Notes under the pieces: model-generated | Told to the model about the DNA's origin: nothing | Seen by the model: the letters and a program-made list of their open reading frames with translations, nothing else | Databases searched by the model: none | Assembly (NCBI GenBank): GCA_963767645.1 | Contig: CAVYEW010000010.1 | Location: 1 to 64,000, forward strand | From: DATFDN01 sp963767645 | Lineage (GTDB): Bacteria; Pseudomonadota; Alphaproteobacteria; Acetobacterales; Acetobacteraceae | Direction: 5' to 3' | DNA length: 64,000 bases | Part shown: positions 33,438 to 41,334 of the stretch, in pieces | Layout: each line of letters starts with the position of its first letter | Numbering within the stretch: the stretch's first letter is position 1 | Program-made: the position numbers and the translations under genes

Positions 33438-34540
33438 TGGCGACGCTCCTGCTCGAAGGACTGCGCAAGAGCTTCGGCGAGGTGCATGTCCTGCACGGGA
33501 TGGACCTCGCCCTCGCCGACGGCGAGATGCTGGTCATCGTCGGCGCCTCGGGCTGCGGCAAGTCCACCCTGCTCCGCCTGGTCGCCGGCCTGGAGGTGCC
33601 GACGGCAGGACGTATCGTGCTCGAGGGTCGCGACGTGGCGCGCATGGACCCGGCTGACCGCGATATCGCCATGGTGTTCCAGAACTACGCGCTCTATCCG
33701 CACATGAGCGTGTTCGACAACATGGCCTACGGCCTGCGCATCCGCGGCCTGAGCAAGGCCGAGATCGGCCGCCGGGTGGACGAGGCGGCCGCACTCCTCG
33801 GCCTCGCCCCGCTGCTTGCGCGCAAGCCGCGCCAGCTCTCCGGCGGCCAGCGCCAGCGCGTCGCCATGGGCCGCGCCATCGTGCGCGAGCCCAAGCTGTT
33901 TCTATTCGATGAGCCGCTTTCCAACCTCGACGCCAAGCTGCGCGTGCAGATGCGCGCCGAGATCCGCCGTCTCCAACGCCGCCTCGGCGTCACAAGCCTG
34001 TATGTGACGCACGACCAGGTCGAGGCGATGACCCTCGGCGACCGGCTTCTGGTCCTGCATCAGGGCCGTCCCGTGCAGTGCGCCACCCCCATGGAGATTT
34101 TCGAGCGGCCGGCGGATATCTACGTCGCCGGATTCATCGGCACACCCGCGATGAACTTCCTGGACGGCACGCTGATCCGGGGCGGCGGCGTCGTCCGGCT
34201 TGCCTGGGGCGAGATCGCCTTCGCGGACGGCGCCCGGCCCGGCGCCCCAGGCCGCAAGCTCACGATCGGCCTGCGCCCGGAGCACGCCCGGCTTGATCCA
34301 GGCGGCATCGAGATGCCGGTCGAACTGGTCGAGCCGCTGGGAACGGAGACGCTGGTCCATGGCAAACTGCCCGATGGCACGCTCTTCACCATCAAGCTGC
34401 CCGGCGGCTCGCCTCCCGGCGAGCAGGTGCGCGTCGCCTTGCCTCCCGAGCATCTCCATGTCTTCGAGGCGGAGACGGGCCTGCGCCTGGACCCGATCGG
34501 CCACAGCGAGCGCTGCCCCGCCCTCGCAACCGCATCGTGA
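33437..34540 (+). CDS. ugpC: sn-Glycerol-3-phosphate ABC transporter, ATP-binding protein
   Basis: 367 residues. Walker A GASGCGKST (36-44), Q-loop in VFQNYALYPHMSV, ABC signature LSGGQRQRVAMGRAI, Walker B LFLFDEPLSNLD, and H-loop in YVTHDQVEAMTLGD. The C-terminal TOBE-type domain (TIGLRPEHARL onward) is the regulatory part found in UgpC and MalK. It energises import through UgpAE. It starts at the last base of the ugpE stop and is the last gene of the operon. No terminator is obvious within 100 bp downstream. Confidence 0.94.
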   Translation: MATLLLEGLRKSFGEVHVLHGMDLALADGEMLVIVGASGCGKSTLLRLVAGLEVPTAGRIVLEGRDVARMDPADRDIAMVFQNYALYPHMSVFDNMAYGLRIRGLSKAEIGRRVDEAAALLGLAPLLARKPRQLSGGQRQRVAMGRAIVREPKLFLFDEPLSNLDAKLRVQMRAEIRRLQRRLGVTSLYVTHDQVEAMTLGDRLLVLHQGRPVQCATPMEIFERPADIYVAGFIGTPAMNFLDGTLIRGGGVVRLAWGEIAFADGARPGAPGRKLTIGLRPEHARLDPGGIEMPVELVEPLGTETLVHGKLPDGTLFTIKLPGGSPPGEQVRVALPPEHLHVFEAETGLRLDPIGHSERCPALATAS

Positions 34541-34663
34541 GCTGGCGCCTTGATGGTCGGCTCCGGCTCGCCGCCGCCGCGCGTGCGGGAAGCGATTCGC
34601 GCGGCCTCGGGGCAACCACCCGATTAGCGCAGCCGGTCGGGCTCCCGGGCAGCAGCACGCTGG

Positions 34664-34861
34664 CTAATCGGGATTGTCGGCTTCGTCAGAAGCCTTGGTC
34701 CAGCGGCGGAGGGGGACATGCTGCCGCACTTCGATAAGGCACACCTCGCAGTAGATCTCGTCATCGGCTGAAAGCTGGCCGAGCTCTTGGTCGCCGAACC
34801 CGCATTCCGGACATTGGAAGTACCAGGACCGGACCGGGGCTTGCTTGTCGGCCGCTCGCAT
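34664..34861 (-). CDS. Small zinc-ribbon-like protein
   Basis: 65 residues. Two Cys pairs (CPECGFGDQELGQL and EIYCEVC) spaced by about 20 residues form a likely zinc ribbon, after a basic N-terminus (MRAADKQAPVRSWYFQ). The ATG at 34861 is chosen because GGGAG sits 7 bp upstream; the open frame extends further but without a ribosome binding site. It stands alone between ugpC and an acyl-CoA dehydrogenase, on the opposite strand. I do not recognise a family; a small nucleic-acid or protein-binding role is possible. Confidence 0.55.
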   Translation of the reverse strand: MRAADKQAPVRSWYFQCPECGFGDQELGQLSADDEIYCEVCLIEVRQHVPLRRWTKASDEADNPD

Positions 34862-35163
34862 CGTGAAACTCCCGGGTTGCGTGAACAACTCACCGGCTGG
34901 CACAGATATCTCACCTCTTGCGCGAGCCGTCTGCGCAAGTCTCATACACCTGACCGAGCCTGTTGCGTCCATCGGATCTATCTGCTCCCGCCGCTCCAGG
35001 GCATCCTCTACAATGAGGCTCATGCCCGCGTGGTCCGCGCGGAGCGCGCTGATCTTTGCTCAATTCCCGCCGGCCGGGCCAAGACCTCCGTGCGCGAGGT
35101 CATGTATCAACTGCAATCGGAGTACATCGCCACCATGGAGCGCCTCGCGACGCTGGCCGCGTC
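34862..35163. other. Intergenic region upstream of the acyl-CoA dehydrogenase
   Basis: About 300 bp. A plus-strand frame reaching to 35167 ends in a helical stretch (REVMYQLQSEYIATMERLA) that looks protein-like and overlaps the acyl-CoA dehydrogenase start by 4 bp, which would be normal for a coupled upstream gene. The rest of that frame has no recognisable homology, so it may be the tail of a deleted gene. No other feature is clear. Confidence 0.35.
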
Positions 35164-36327
35164 ATGATCCCCCGCACGCTGTTCTCCGCCGAGCACGAGC
35201 TGTTCCGCGACCAGGTCCGCCGCTTCATCGCCGCCGAGATCACGCCCCACCACGCCGAATGGGAGAAGTCGGGGATCGTGCCGCGCTCCCTGTGGCGCGC
35301 GGCGGGCGAGGCGGGGCTGCTCTGCACCGGCGTGCCGGAGGAGTATGGCGGCGCTGGCGGGGATTTCCTGTTCGGCGCCATCATGATCGAGGAGGTGGCG
35401 CGCGCCGGGGCCACCGGACCCACCTTCTACCTGCATTCCGACATCGTCGCACCCTATCTCGTCCATTACGGGACCGAGGCGCAGAAGCGCCGTTGGCTCC
35501 CCGGTATGGCAACCGGCGAGGTGGTGGTGGCGCTGGGAATGTCCGAGCCCTCCGGCGGCAGCGACGTCGCCGCGATGCGCACCACCGCGCGGCGCGAGGG
35601 CGACGAGTACGTCATCAACGGCCAGAAGGTGTTCATCACCGCCGGGCACAGCGCCGATCTGCTGGTGCTCGCCTGCAAGACCGACCCCAAGGCCGGGGCG
35701 CGCGGTGTCAGCCTGATCCTGGTCGAGACCGACCGGCCCGGCTTCCAGCGCGGCCGCATGCTGGAGAAGATCGGCTGCAAGGCCCAGGACACCGCCGAGC
35801 TGTTCTTCGCCGATCTGCGCGTGCCCGCCTCCAACCTGCTTGGGCAGGAAGGGCGCGGGTTCTACCAGCTGATGAAAGAGCTGGCGCAGGAGCGCCTGGT
35901 GCAGGCAATCCGCGCCATCGCCTCGTCGGAGGCGGCGCTGGAATGGACCGTCGAGTACGCGACGCAGCGCCAGATGTTCGGCCAGACGCTCGCGGAATTC
36001 CAGAACACCCAATTCAAGCTGGCGGAGATGAAGGCCGAACTGACCATGCAGCGCGTGTTCGTGGACCGCTGCATCGAGTTGCACCTGCGCGGCGAGCTGG
36101 ACGCGGTGGACGCGGCGATAGCCAAGCTGGTGAGCGCCGAGCTGCAGGGCAAGGTAATGGACCAGTGCCTGCAGTTTTTCGGGGGCTGGGGCTATATGTG
36201 GGAATTCCCGATCGCGCGCGCCTTCGTCGACGCGCGCATGGGCCGCATCGGCGGTGGCAGCGTCGAGGTGATGAAGCAGATCATTGCCCGCTCCATGCTG
36301 CCCGACAACGCCAAGCGGGGGCGTTGA
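35164..36327 (+). CDS. Acyl-CoA dehydrogenase
   Basis: 387 residues. Family signatures are EEYGGAGGDFLFGAIMIEEV, then VVVALGMSEPSGGSDVAAMR, then QDTAELFFADLRVPASNLLG, then YATQRQMFGQTLAEFQNTQF, then the C-terminal QFFGGWGYMWEFPIARAFVD and GRIGGGSVEVMKQII. It is FAD-dependent and introduces a 2,3-double bond in an acyl-CoA, passing electrons to ETF. The start overlaps an upstream open frame (ATGA). Directly after its stop a CoA-transferase gene begins but is cut short, so it once belonged to an acyl-CoA operon. Confidence 0.92.
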   Translation: MIPRTLFSAEHELFRDQVRRFIAAEITPHHAEWEKSGIVPRSLWRAAGEAGLLCTGVPEEYGGAGGDFLFGAIMIEEVARAGATGPTFYLHSDIVAPYLVHYGTEAQKRRWLPGMATGEVVVALGMSEPSGGSDVAAMRTTARREGDEYVINGQKVFITAGHSADLLVLACKTDPKAGARGVSLILVETDRPGFQRGRMLEKIGCKAQDTAELFFADLRVPASNLLGQEGRGFYQLMKELAQERLVQAIRAIASSEAALEWTVEYATQRQMFGQTLAEFQNTQFKLAEMKAELTMQRVFVDRCIELHLRGELDAVDAAIAKLVSAELQGKVMDQCLQFFGGWGYMWEFPIARAFVDARMGRIGGGSVEVMKQIIARSMLPDNAKRGR

Positions 36328-36328
36328 G

Positions 36329-36406
36329 ATGGGACCGCTTCATGGCATCACCGTGCTCGACGTTTCCTCCGTCATCCTAGGTCCGATGGCCGGGCGGTAC
36401 CTTGCG
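36329..36406 (+). pseudogene. 5' stub of a CaiB/BaiF-type CoA-transferase gene
   Basis: The ATG at 36329, two bases after the acyl-CoA dehydrogenase stop, opens MGPLHGITVLDVSSVILGPM followed by AGRYLA. This is the standard N-terminus of family III CoA-transferases, which normally continue GDLGADVIKVE. The match stops there and the frame runs into unrelated sequence containing a promoter and a small leader. Some 380 residues are missing, so the gene has been deleted or replaced. Confidence 0.7.
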
Positions 36407-36412
36407 ATATGC

Positions 36413-36441
36413 TTGCCATGCGAAACAATCCCGTCTACAAT
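36413..36441 (+). promoter_or_regulatory. Strong sigma70-type promoter upstream of asd
   Basis: TTGCCA (36413-36418) and TACAAT (36436-36441) are separated by exactly 17 bp; each differs from the consensus at one base. Transcription would start close to 36448, nearly at the ATG of the 24-codon leader. Confidence 0.65.
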
Positions 36442-36449
36442 CCTGCCCC

Positions 36450-36524
36450 ATGGCCATTGCAACCGCCAAGCGCACGACTGAGAAGAGCCGCCAAGGCGGG
36501 GGCTTCCGGGTGCGCAGGCGGTGA
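36450..36524 (+). CDS. 24-codon leader peptide candidate
   Basis: An ATG at 36450 opens 24 codons ending at TGA 36522-36524: MAIATAKRTTEKSRQ then GGGFRVRRR. It is almost leaderless with respect to the predicted promoter. The end is rich in Gly and Arg codons (GGC GGG GGC, then CGC AGG CGG), and its 3' part overlaps the left arm of a long hairpin. That layout is what an attenuator leader looks like. The peptide itself resembles no known leader, so the coding assignment is tentative. Confidence 0.45.
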   Translation: MAIATAKRTTEKSRQGGGFRVRRR

Positions 36525-36570
36525 TCGCGGCGATCTAGCACCCAAGCCCCCCGCCGGTTGCGGCCGGGGC
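36495..36570 (+). promoter_or_regulatory. Long hairpin and GC-rich stem between the leader and asd (possible attenuator)
   Basis: GGCGGGGGCTTCCGGGTGC (36495-36513) pairs with GCACCCAAGCCCCCCGCC (36538-36555) with few mismatches. The left arm can alternatively pair with an upstream GCCGCC (36487-36492). The right arm can take part in a second GC-rich stem with GGCCGGGGCC (36561-36570), followed by TTCTCC. These mutually exclusive pairings lie between the leader and the asd start at 36619. Confidence 0.45.
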
Positions 36571-36618
36571 CTTCTCCAGTTCAGGCCCTTGCCGCTCCAG
36601 CCAACGGAGATGGCATCC

Positions 36619-37680
36619 ATGTGTCCCGACGATTTGTCCTCCGCGTTTTCCGAACGCCAGGTCCGCACGGGTCTGCCCCATGTCGCCATCGTCGGCGCCA
36701 CCGGGGCGGTCGGCGCCGAGTTGCGCGCCTGCCTGGAGCAGCGCCGCTTTCCGCTCGCGTCACTGCGCTTGCTGGCTTCGGCCCGCTCGGCCGGGCAGCA
36801 GGCAGCATTCGCCGGGCAGACGCTGACCATTGAGACGCTGGACGAGCGCAGCTTCGCGGGCGTGGACCTTGCCGTGTTCTCCGCCGGCAGCTCCGTCTCC
36901 CGTCGCTATGCGCCTCTTGCGGTGAAAGCCGGGGCGGTGGTGGTGGACAACGCCTCCGTCTTCCGCATGGAGCCGGACGTGCCGCTCGTGGTGCCGGAGG
37001 TGAACCCCGCGGCGCTCGCACGGCATCGCGGCATCATCGCCAACCCGAACTGCGTCGCCATCATTGCCTGCATGCCGCTCTGGCCGCTGCAGCAGGCGTA
37101 CGCCATCCGTCGCGTGCAGGCCTGCACCTACCAGGCTGCCTCGGGCGCCGGCGCCGCTGCGATGGAGGAACTGCGTGCGTCCACCGCCGCCTATCTCGCC
37201 GGTGAGGCCTATGCGCCGCGCGTGCTGAAGCACCCCTATGCCTTCAACCTGTTCAGCCACGACGCCACGGTAAACCCGGAGACCGGCTACAACGGTGAGG
37301 AGGAGAAGGTCGTTGCAGAGACCCGCAAGATCATGGGCCTGCCGGAGCTGCCAATCGGCATCACCTGCATCCGCGTCCCCGTGCTGCGCGCCCACGCCAT
37401 CGCGCTGACGGTAGAGTTCGAGCATCCGGTCACGCCGGAGCAGGTGCGCGATCTGCTCGCCGCGGCTCCGGGGGTGCGCGTGGTGGACGACCGTGCCGGC
37501 AATCACTTCCCGATGCCGAATGAGGCGTCCGGGCAAGGCGATATCCTGGTCGGGCGCACCCGCACCGATGTCAGCGATCGGTCGGGCCGCTCGGTCTGCC
37601 TGTTCGTGGCAGGCGATCAGTTGCTGAAGGGCGCGGCGCTGAACGCGGTGCAGATCGCGGAACGGCTCTTCCCACGCTAG
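36619..37680 (+). CDS. asd: Aspartate-semialdehyde dehydrogenase
   Basis: 353 residues from the ATG at 36619, with GGAG 9 bp upstream; an ATG at 36610 is too close to that site. NADP motif VAIVGATGAVGAEL, substrate region FSAGSSVSRRYAPLAVKAGA, catalytic Cys145 in NPNCVAI, and the C-terminal domain with RVPVLRAHAIALTVEFEHP. It makes aspartate semialdehyde for lysine, threonine, methionine and diaminopimelate synthesis in the cytoplasm. The upstream promoter, leader and hairpins suggest attenuation-type control. Whether this is the only copy in the genome is not known. Confidence 0.93.
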   Translation: MCPDDLSSAFSERQVRTGLPHVAIVGATGAVGAELRACLEQRRFPLASLRLLASARSAGQQAAFAGQTLTIETLDERSFAGVDLAVFSAGSSVSRRYAPLAVKAGAVVVDNASVFRMEPDVPLVVPEVNPAALARHRGIIANPNCVAIIACMPLWPLQQAYAIRRVQACTYQAASGAGAAAMEELRASTAAYLAGEAYAPRVLKHPYAFNLFSHDATVNPETGYNGEEEKVVAETRKIMGLPELPIGITCIRVPVLRAHAIALTVEFEHPVTPEQVRDLLAAAPGVRVVDDRAGNHFPMPNEASGQGDILVGRTRTDVSDRSGRSVCLFVAGDQLLKGAALNAVQIAERLFPR

Positions 37681-37801
37681 CAGGCCGTGCCCGGTCTCGC
37701 CCTGCCACGTGGTGGTCTCGGCGGTCGCGGCGATCGGTTGTATGGAGGACCAGATTGTTGCTGCTGGCGCGGCAGCTGCTCACACGGGACGAACAACGCT
37801 C

Positions 37802-38665
37802 ATGCAGGACGCAGCGGACAACCCGGCGCAGGCACCCGCCCTGCCATCCGGCTGGAAGCACGGAGGCACCCTCGCGGCCTCGGTCAGCGTCATGCTGGAG
37901 GGGTGGAGCGACGACGCCGCGCCCGGTATCGGGCCGATGGGCAACCCGCTCAGGCCGGGGGTGCTGGATTTGCAGGCGCGTTCCTGGGCCGCCTACGGCC
38001 CGGAGGCCGGCGCGTGGCGGCTGCTGGACATTCTCCAAGAGTTCCGCGTCCAGGCGGTGTTCTACACGAGCGGCATCGTGGCGGAGCGATACCCTGCGCT
38101 GCTGAAGGCGATCGCCAAGGCCGGCCATATCGTCGCGGCGCATGGCTGGTCACAGCACCTGATCCCAGCGTACCAGACGGTGGAGGAGGAAGCGCGAGAC
38201 TTGACGCGCTCCGTGCAGGCGATCGAGTCGGGCGCGGGCGATCGGCCGCTTGGCTACCTGAGCCCGCGCTGCACGCCGAGCCTGGCCACAGCCGGCCTGC
38301 TGGTCCGGGAGGGATTTGCCTGGCACGCCGACTACTTCAACGCGGACCTGCCACGGATGTTGTCCTTGCCGGAAGGCAAGCTGGTGGCCGTGCCGTTCAC
38401 CATGGAGGTGAACGACATGCCGCTCTACGTGCGCTACGGCAACGAGCCCATGGCGTTCAGCCGGATCTTTCAGCGCCTGGTTGAAGGCTTTGCCCGGCTC
38501 GCGCGTCGCCCAGCCTGCATCGACCTTACCGTCCATGCTCACGTGTTTGGCCGCCCGGCGGGGGCGCTCGCCTTTATCGAGGCGCTGGAAATCGCACAGC
38601 GGTCCGCGGAGTTCGTTTGGTTGACCCACCATGCCGAGCTCGCCGCAGTCACCGCCGCAGGCTGA
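37802..38665 (+). CDS. Polysaccharide deacetylase family protein (PuuE-like)
   Basis: 287 residues from the ATG at 37802; an earlier ATG at 37742 is possible. NodB-like fold: an N-terminal SVMLEGWSDDAAPG with the Asp pair, then FRVQAVFYTSGIVAERYPAL, then GHIVAAHGWSQHLIPAYQTV with the His motif, then RPLGYLSPRCTPSLATAGLL, and the C-terminal LTVHAHVFGRP. Relatives in catabolic clusters hydrolyse amide bonds of small molecules such as allantoin or N-acetylated compounds rather than polysaccharides. No signal peptide is visible, which fits a cytoplasmic small-molecule enzyme. The substrate is unknown. Confidence 0.82.
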   Translation: MQDAADNPAQAPALPSGWKHGGTLAASVSVMLEGWSDDAAPGIGPMGNPLRPGVLDLQARSWAAYGPEAGAWRLLDILQEFRVQAVFYTSGIVAERYPALLKAIAKAGHIVAAHGWSQHLIPAYQTVEEEARDLTRSVQAIESGAGDRPLGYLSPRCTPSLATAGLLVREGFAWHADYFNADLPRMLSLPEGKLVAVPFTMEVNDMPLYVRYGNEPMAFSRIFQRLVEGFARLARRPACIDLTVHAHVFGRPAGALAFIEALEIAQRSAEFVWLTHHAELAAVTAAG

Positions 38666-38695
38666 ACCGGAGCAGGGCATCAGGAGCGAGACACG

Positions 38696-39319
38696 ATGAA
38701 GGAGCCAAGGATGCAAGGAATGGCGGTTGCGCGCCCCATGCACGAGCATGGCGAGCCTGGGCGTTGCCGCCGCGGCGGGAAGCGCAATCCCAAGCAGGCC
38801 ATCGGCATCGGGATCTCGCACCGTCGCGACCTGCTGGTTGCCCCGCTTATCGCCTCGCTCGCACTGGCGTGCGACTTCAAGGGAGCTGCGGCCAGCCCGC
38901 TCGATCCGAAGGAAACCATCATCCGCCTCCCCGATCAGATCGCATGGCAGGCGCAGCGCGGCTTCCCCGAGCACAGCGTGGAGATGGCACCGCTGTTCGG
39001 CAGCACCACAGGGTCAGGTCTCTACTACGTCCTAGTGCGCTGGTATCCCGGCTACATGAGCGCGCCACATACCTACATCACCGATCGGCTCTGCGTCGTG
39101 ATCTCGGGCACCTGGTGGTGCAACAGCGGCGCCGATTTCGACCCCGCCAGCACCGTCCCCGTGCCGGCCGGCAGCTTCGTCCAGCGGGTGGCGCACACGC
39201 CGCACTACGATGGCGTCAGGGCGGACGGCAAGGAGCCTGCGGTCATCGCCATCTGTGGCATGGCGCCGGTCGGGCAAAAATGGCTCGAGCCGTCAGAACC
39301 GGGATGGCGCCGCGTCTAG
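38696..39319 (+). CDS. Exported cupin-like protein
   Basis: 207 residues. A basic N-terminus followed by a hydrophobic stretch (LLVAPLIASLALACDFKGAA) suggests a signal or lipoprotein-type leader; the true start may be further in. The mature part is a single cupin domain: GLYYVLVRWYPGYMSAPHTY, then ITDRLCVVISGTWWCNSGAD, then TVPVPAGSFVQRVAHTPHYD, with His residues placed as metal ligands. It probably binds a metal in the periplasm. It lies between the deacetylase and acdS on the same strand. No specific activity can be assigned. Confidence 0.72.
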   Translation: MKEPRMQGMAVARPMHEHGEPGRCRRGGKRNPKQAIGIGISHRRDLLVAPLIASLALACDFKGAAASPLDPKETIIRLPDQIAWQAQRGFPEHSVEMAPLFGSTTGSGLYYVLVRWYPGYMSAPHTYITDRLCVVISGTWWCNSGADFDPASTVPVPAGSFVQRVAHTPHYDGVRADGKEPAVIAICGMAPVGQKWLEPSEPGWRRV

Positions 39320-39377
39320 GAACGGGTGCCAGTACCGGTTACTTCGCGACGTTGCTGGACCAGAGGAGCGCCGTCCC

Positions 39378-40391
39378 ATGCTGTTGCGTCTGGAGGAGCG
39401 GTTCGCCCGCACCAAGCTCGCCTTCTTGCCCTCCCCGATCCATAAGCTGGAGCGGCTGTCGCGCGAGCTGGGGATCGAGGTCTGGGCCAAGCGCGACGAC
39501 GTCTGCTCCGGCCTTGCCTTCGGCGGCAACAAGGTGCGCAAGCTGGAGTGGCTGGCCGCCGATGCGCTAACCCAGGGCTGCGACACCTTGGTCTCGATCG
39601 GCAACGTCCAGAGCAATCACACCCGTCAGGTGGCCGCCGTGGCCGCCGTGCTTGGCCTCAAGTGCCGCCTGGTCCAGGAGGAGTGGACCAAGTGGAACGA
39701 CCCGGCCTATGGCCGAGTGGGCAATATCCTGCTCTCGCGCATCATGGGCGCCGAGATCGTGCTGGAAGGCGAGGGTTACTCCACTGCCATCAAGGGGACT
39801 TGGGAACGTGCGCTGGAGCAGGTGCGGCGTGACGGCGGCAAGCCCTACGCCATTCCCGCCGGTGCCTCCGACCATCCGCTCGGCGGGCTCGGCTACGCCC
39901 AGTTTGCCGAGGAACTGGCCCGCCAGGAGGAGGAGCTTGGCGTCTTCTTCGACACGGTTGTGAGCGCGACCTGCACGGGCTCCACCCAGGCCGGCATGGT
40001 GGTGGGATTTCTGGCGCAGGACCGCCCGCGCCGGCTGATCGGCATCGACACGGCCGCGAACGCCGCGATGACCCGTGCGGCCGTGACCAAGATTGCTCGC
40101 GCGACTGCGGACCTTGTCGGGCTGAACACCGAGATTCGCGATGAGCACGTGATCGTGGACCCGCGCTTCTGCGGCCCCGACTACGGGCTGCCGGATGAAC
40201 CGACGATCGCCGCGATCCGGATGGCTGGCCGGCTGGAGGGCATGCTGACCGACCCGGTATACGAGGGGAAGTCCATGGCCGGTCTGATCGCCATGGCGCG
40301 TGCCGGCGAGATCGCGCCGGGCGCTCGCGTGCTCTACGTCCATCTCGGCGGCGCCCCGGCGCTCAACGCTTATCACAACGCCTTCGGATAG
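39378..40391 (+). CDS. acdS: 1-Aminocyclopropane-1-carboxylate deaminase
   Basis: 337 residues, the usual length for AcdS. The PLP lysine is K52 in FGGNKVRKLEW; SIGNVQSNHTRQVAAVAA holds the substrate-binding Ser and Asn. Near the C-terminus VYEGKSM keeps the Tyr-Glu pair and HLGGAPALN the Leu that separate true ACC deaminases from D-cysteine desulfhydrases. It converts ACC, the plant ethylene precursor, to 2-oxobutyrate and ammonia in the cytoplasm. GAGGAG precedes the ATG. It is followed 35 bp later by a CitE-like CoA lyase, so the two may be cotranscribed. Confidence 0.93.
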   Translation: MLLRLEERFARTKLAFLPSPIHKLERLSRELGIEVWAKRDDVCSGLAFGGNKVRKLEWLAADALTQGCDTLVSIGNVQSNHTRQVAAVAAVLGLKCRLVQEEWTKWNDPAYGRVGNILLSRIMGAEIVLEGEGYSTAIKGTWERALEQVRRDGGKPYAIPAGASDHPLGGLGYAQFAEELARQEEELGVFFDTVVSATCTGSTQAGMVVGFLAQDRPRRLIGIDTAANAAMTRAAVTKIARATADLVGLNTEIRDEHVIVDPRFCGPDYGLPDEPTIAAIRMAGRLEGMLTDPVYEGKSMAGLIAMARAGEIAPGARVLYVHLGGAPALNAYHNAFG

Positions 40392-40426
40392 TCCGGCATA
40401 GCAACGTCGAAGACGAGGAAGCGACC

Positions 40427-41326
40427 ATGATCCTGCGCTCCATGCTGTTCGTCCCAGGCGACAGTGACCGCAAGCTGGCGAAGGGCGCCGATTCATCGGC
40501 CGACGCCCTGATCCTTGATCTGGAGGATTCAGTCGCGCCCGACCGCACCGACGTCGCGCGCGGCATGGTCCGCGCTCATCTCGCGGCGCATCCGAAGCGG
40601 GAACGCCAGCAGCTCTGGGTGCGGATCAACCCGCTCGCGAGCGCGAAGGCGTTGCCGGATTTGGCGGCAGTCGTCGGGGGCGCCCCGGACGGGATCGTAC
40701 TGCCCAAGCCGGACTCTGCGGCCGAAATCGTGCTGCTCGACCATTACCTGACGGCGCTGGAGGTGCGGGAGAGTCTGCCACCCGGACAGATTCGTATCAT
40801 CCCGGTCGCCACCGAGACGCCGGCCTCGGTCTTCAACCTGGGCAGCTATGCCGGGAGCAGCGCGCGTCTGGCGGGACTGACCTGGGGGGCGGAGGACCTT
40901 CCGGCGGCGCTCGGCGCCAACACCAACAAGGCGCCGTCGGGGGGCTATGCCTTCACCTACGAGCTCGCCCGCTCCCTCTGCCTCGCCGGCGCGGTGGCGG
41001 CCGATGTGCAGCCGATCGATACGGTGTACACAGACTTTCGCGACCAGCAGGGCCTGGGCCAGGACGCCCGCGCCGCGCGGCAGATGGGGTTCACCGGAAA
41101 GATGGCGATCCATCCCGCCCAAGTCGAGACGATCAATGCCTCGTTCACCCCCGACGAGCACGAGGTGACGTTCGCGCGGCGCGTGGTGGAGGCCTTCGCC
41201 GCCTCGCCCGGCACCGGCGTCGTGGGACTCGACGGCAAGATGCTGGACATGCCGCACCTCAAGCAGGCGAACCGGCTGTTGGCCTTGGCGGAGGCGATGG
41301 CGAAGCGGGCAGCGCTCGGCGCTTGA
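40427..41326 (+). CDS. HpcH/HpaI-family CoA ester lyase (CitE-like)
   Basis: 299 residues. CitE-like TIM barrel: RSMLFVPGDSDRKLAKG, then ALILDLEDSVAPDRT with metal-binding Glu/Asp, then QLWVRINPLAS, then DGIVLPKPDS, then IIPVATETPASVFNLGSYAG, then FTGKMAIHPAQVETINASF. Such enzymes cleave or form C-C bonds in citramalyl-CoA, malyl-CoA or citryl-like CoA esters, giving acetyl-CoA and an oxo acid. It is convergent, with a 9-bp gap, to the operon ending in a CoA-transferase, which may supply its CoA-ester substrate. Confidence 0.88.
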   Translation: MILRSMLFVPGDSDRKLAKGADSSADALILDLEDSVAPDRTDVARGMVRAHLAAHPKRERQQLWVRINPLASAKALPDLAAVVGGAPDGIVLPKPDSAAEIVLLDHYLTALEVRESLPPGQIRIIPVATETPASVFNLGSYAGSSARLAGLTWGAEDLPAALGANTNKAPSGGYAFTYELARSLCLAGAVAADVQPIDTVYTDFRDQQGLGQDARAARQMGFTGKMAIHPAQVETINASFTPDEHEVTFARRVVEAFAASPGTGVVGLDGKMLDMPHLKQANRLLALAEAMAKRAALGA

Positions 41327-41334
41327 GGGGCGGT

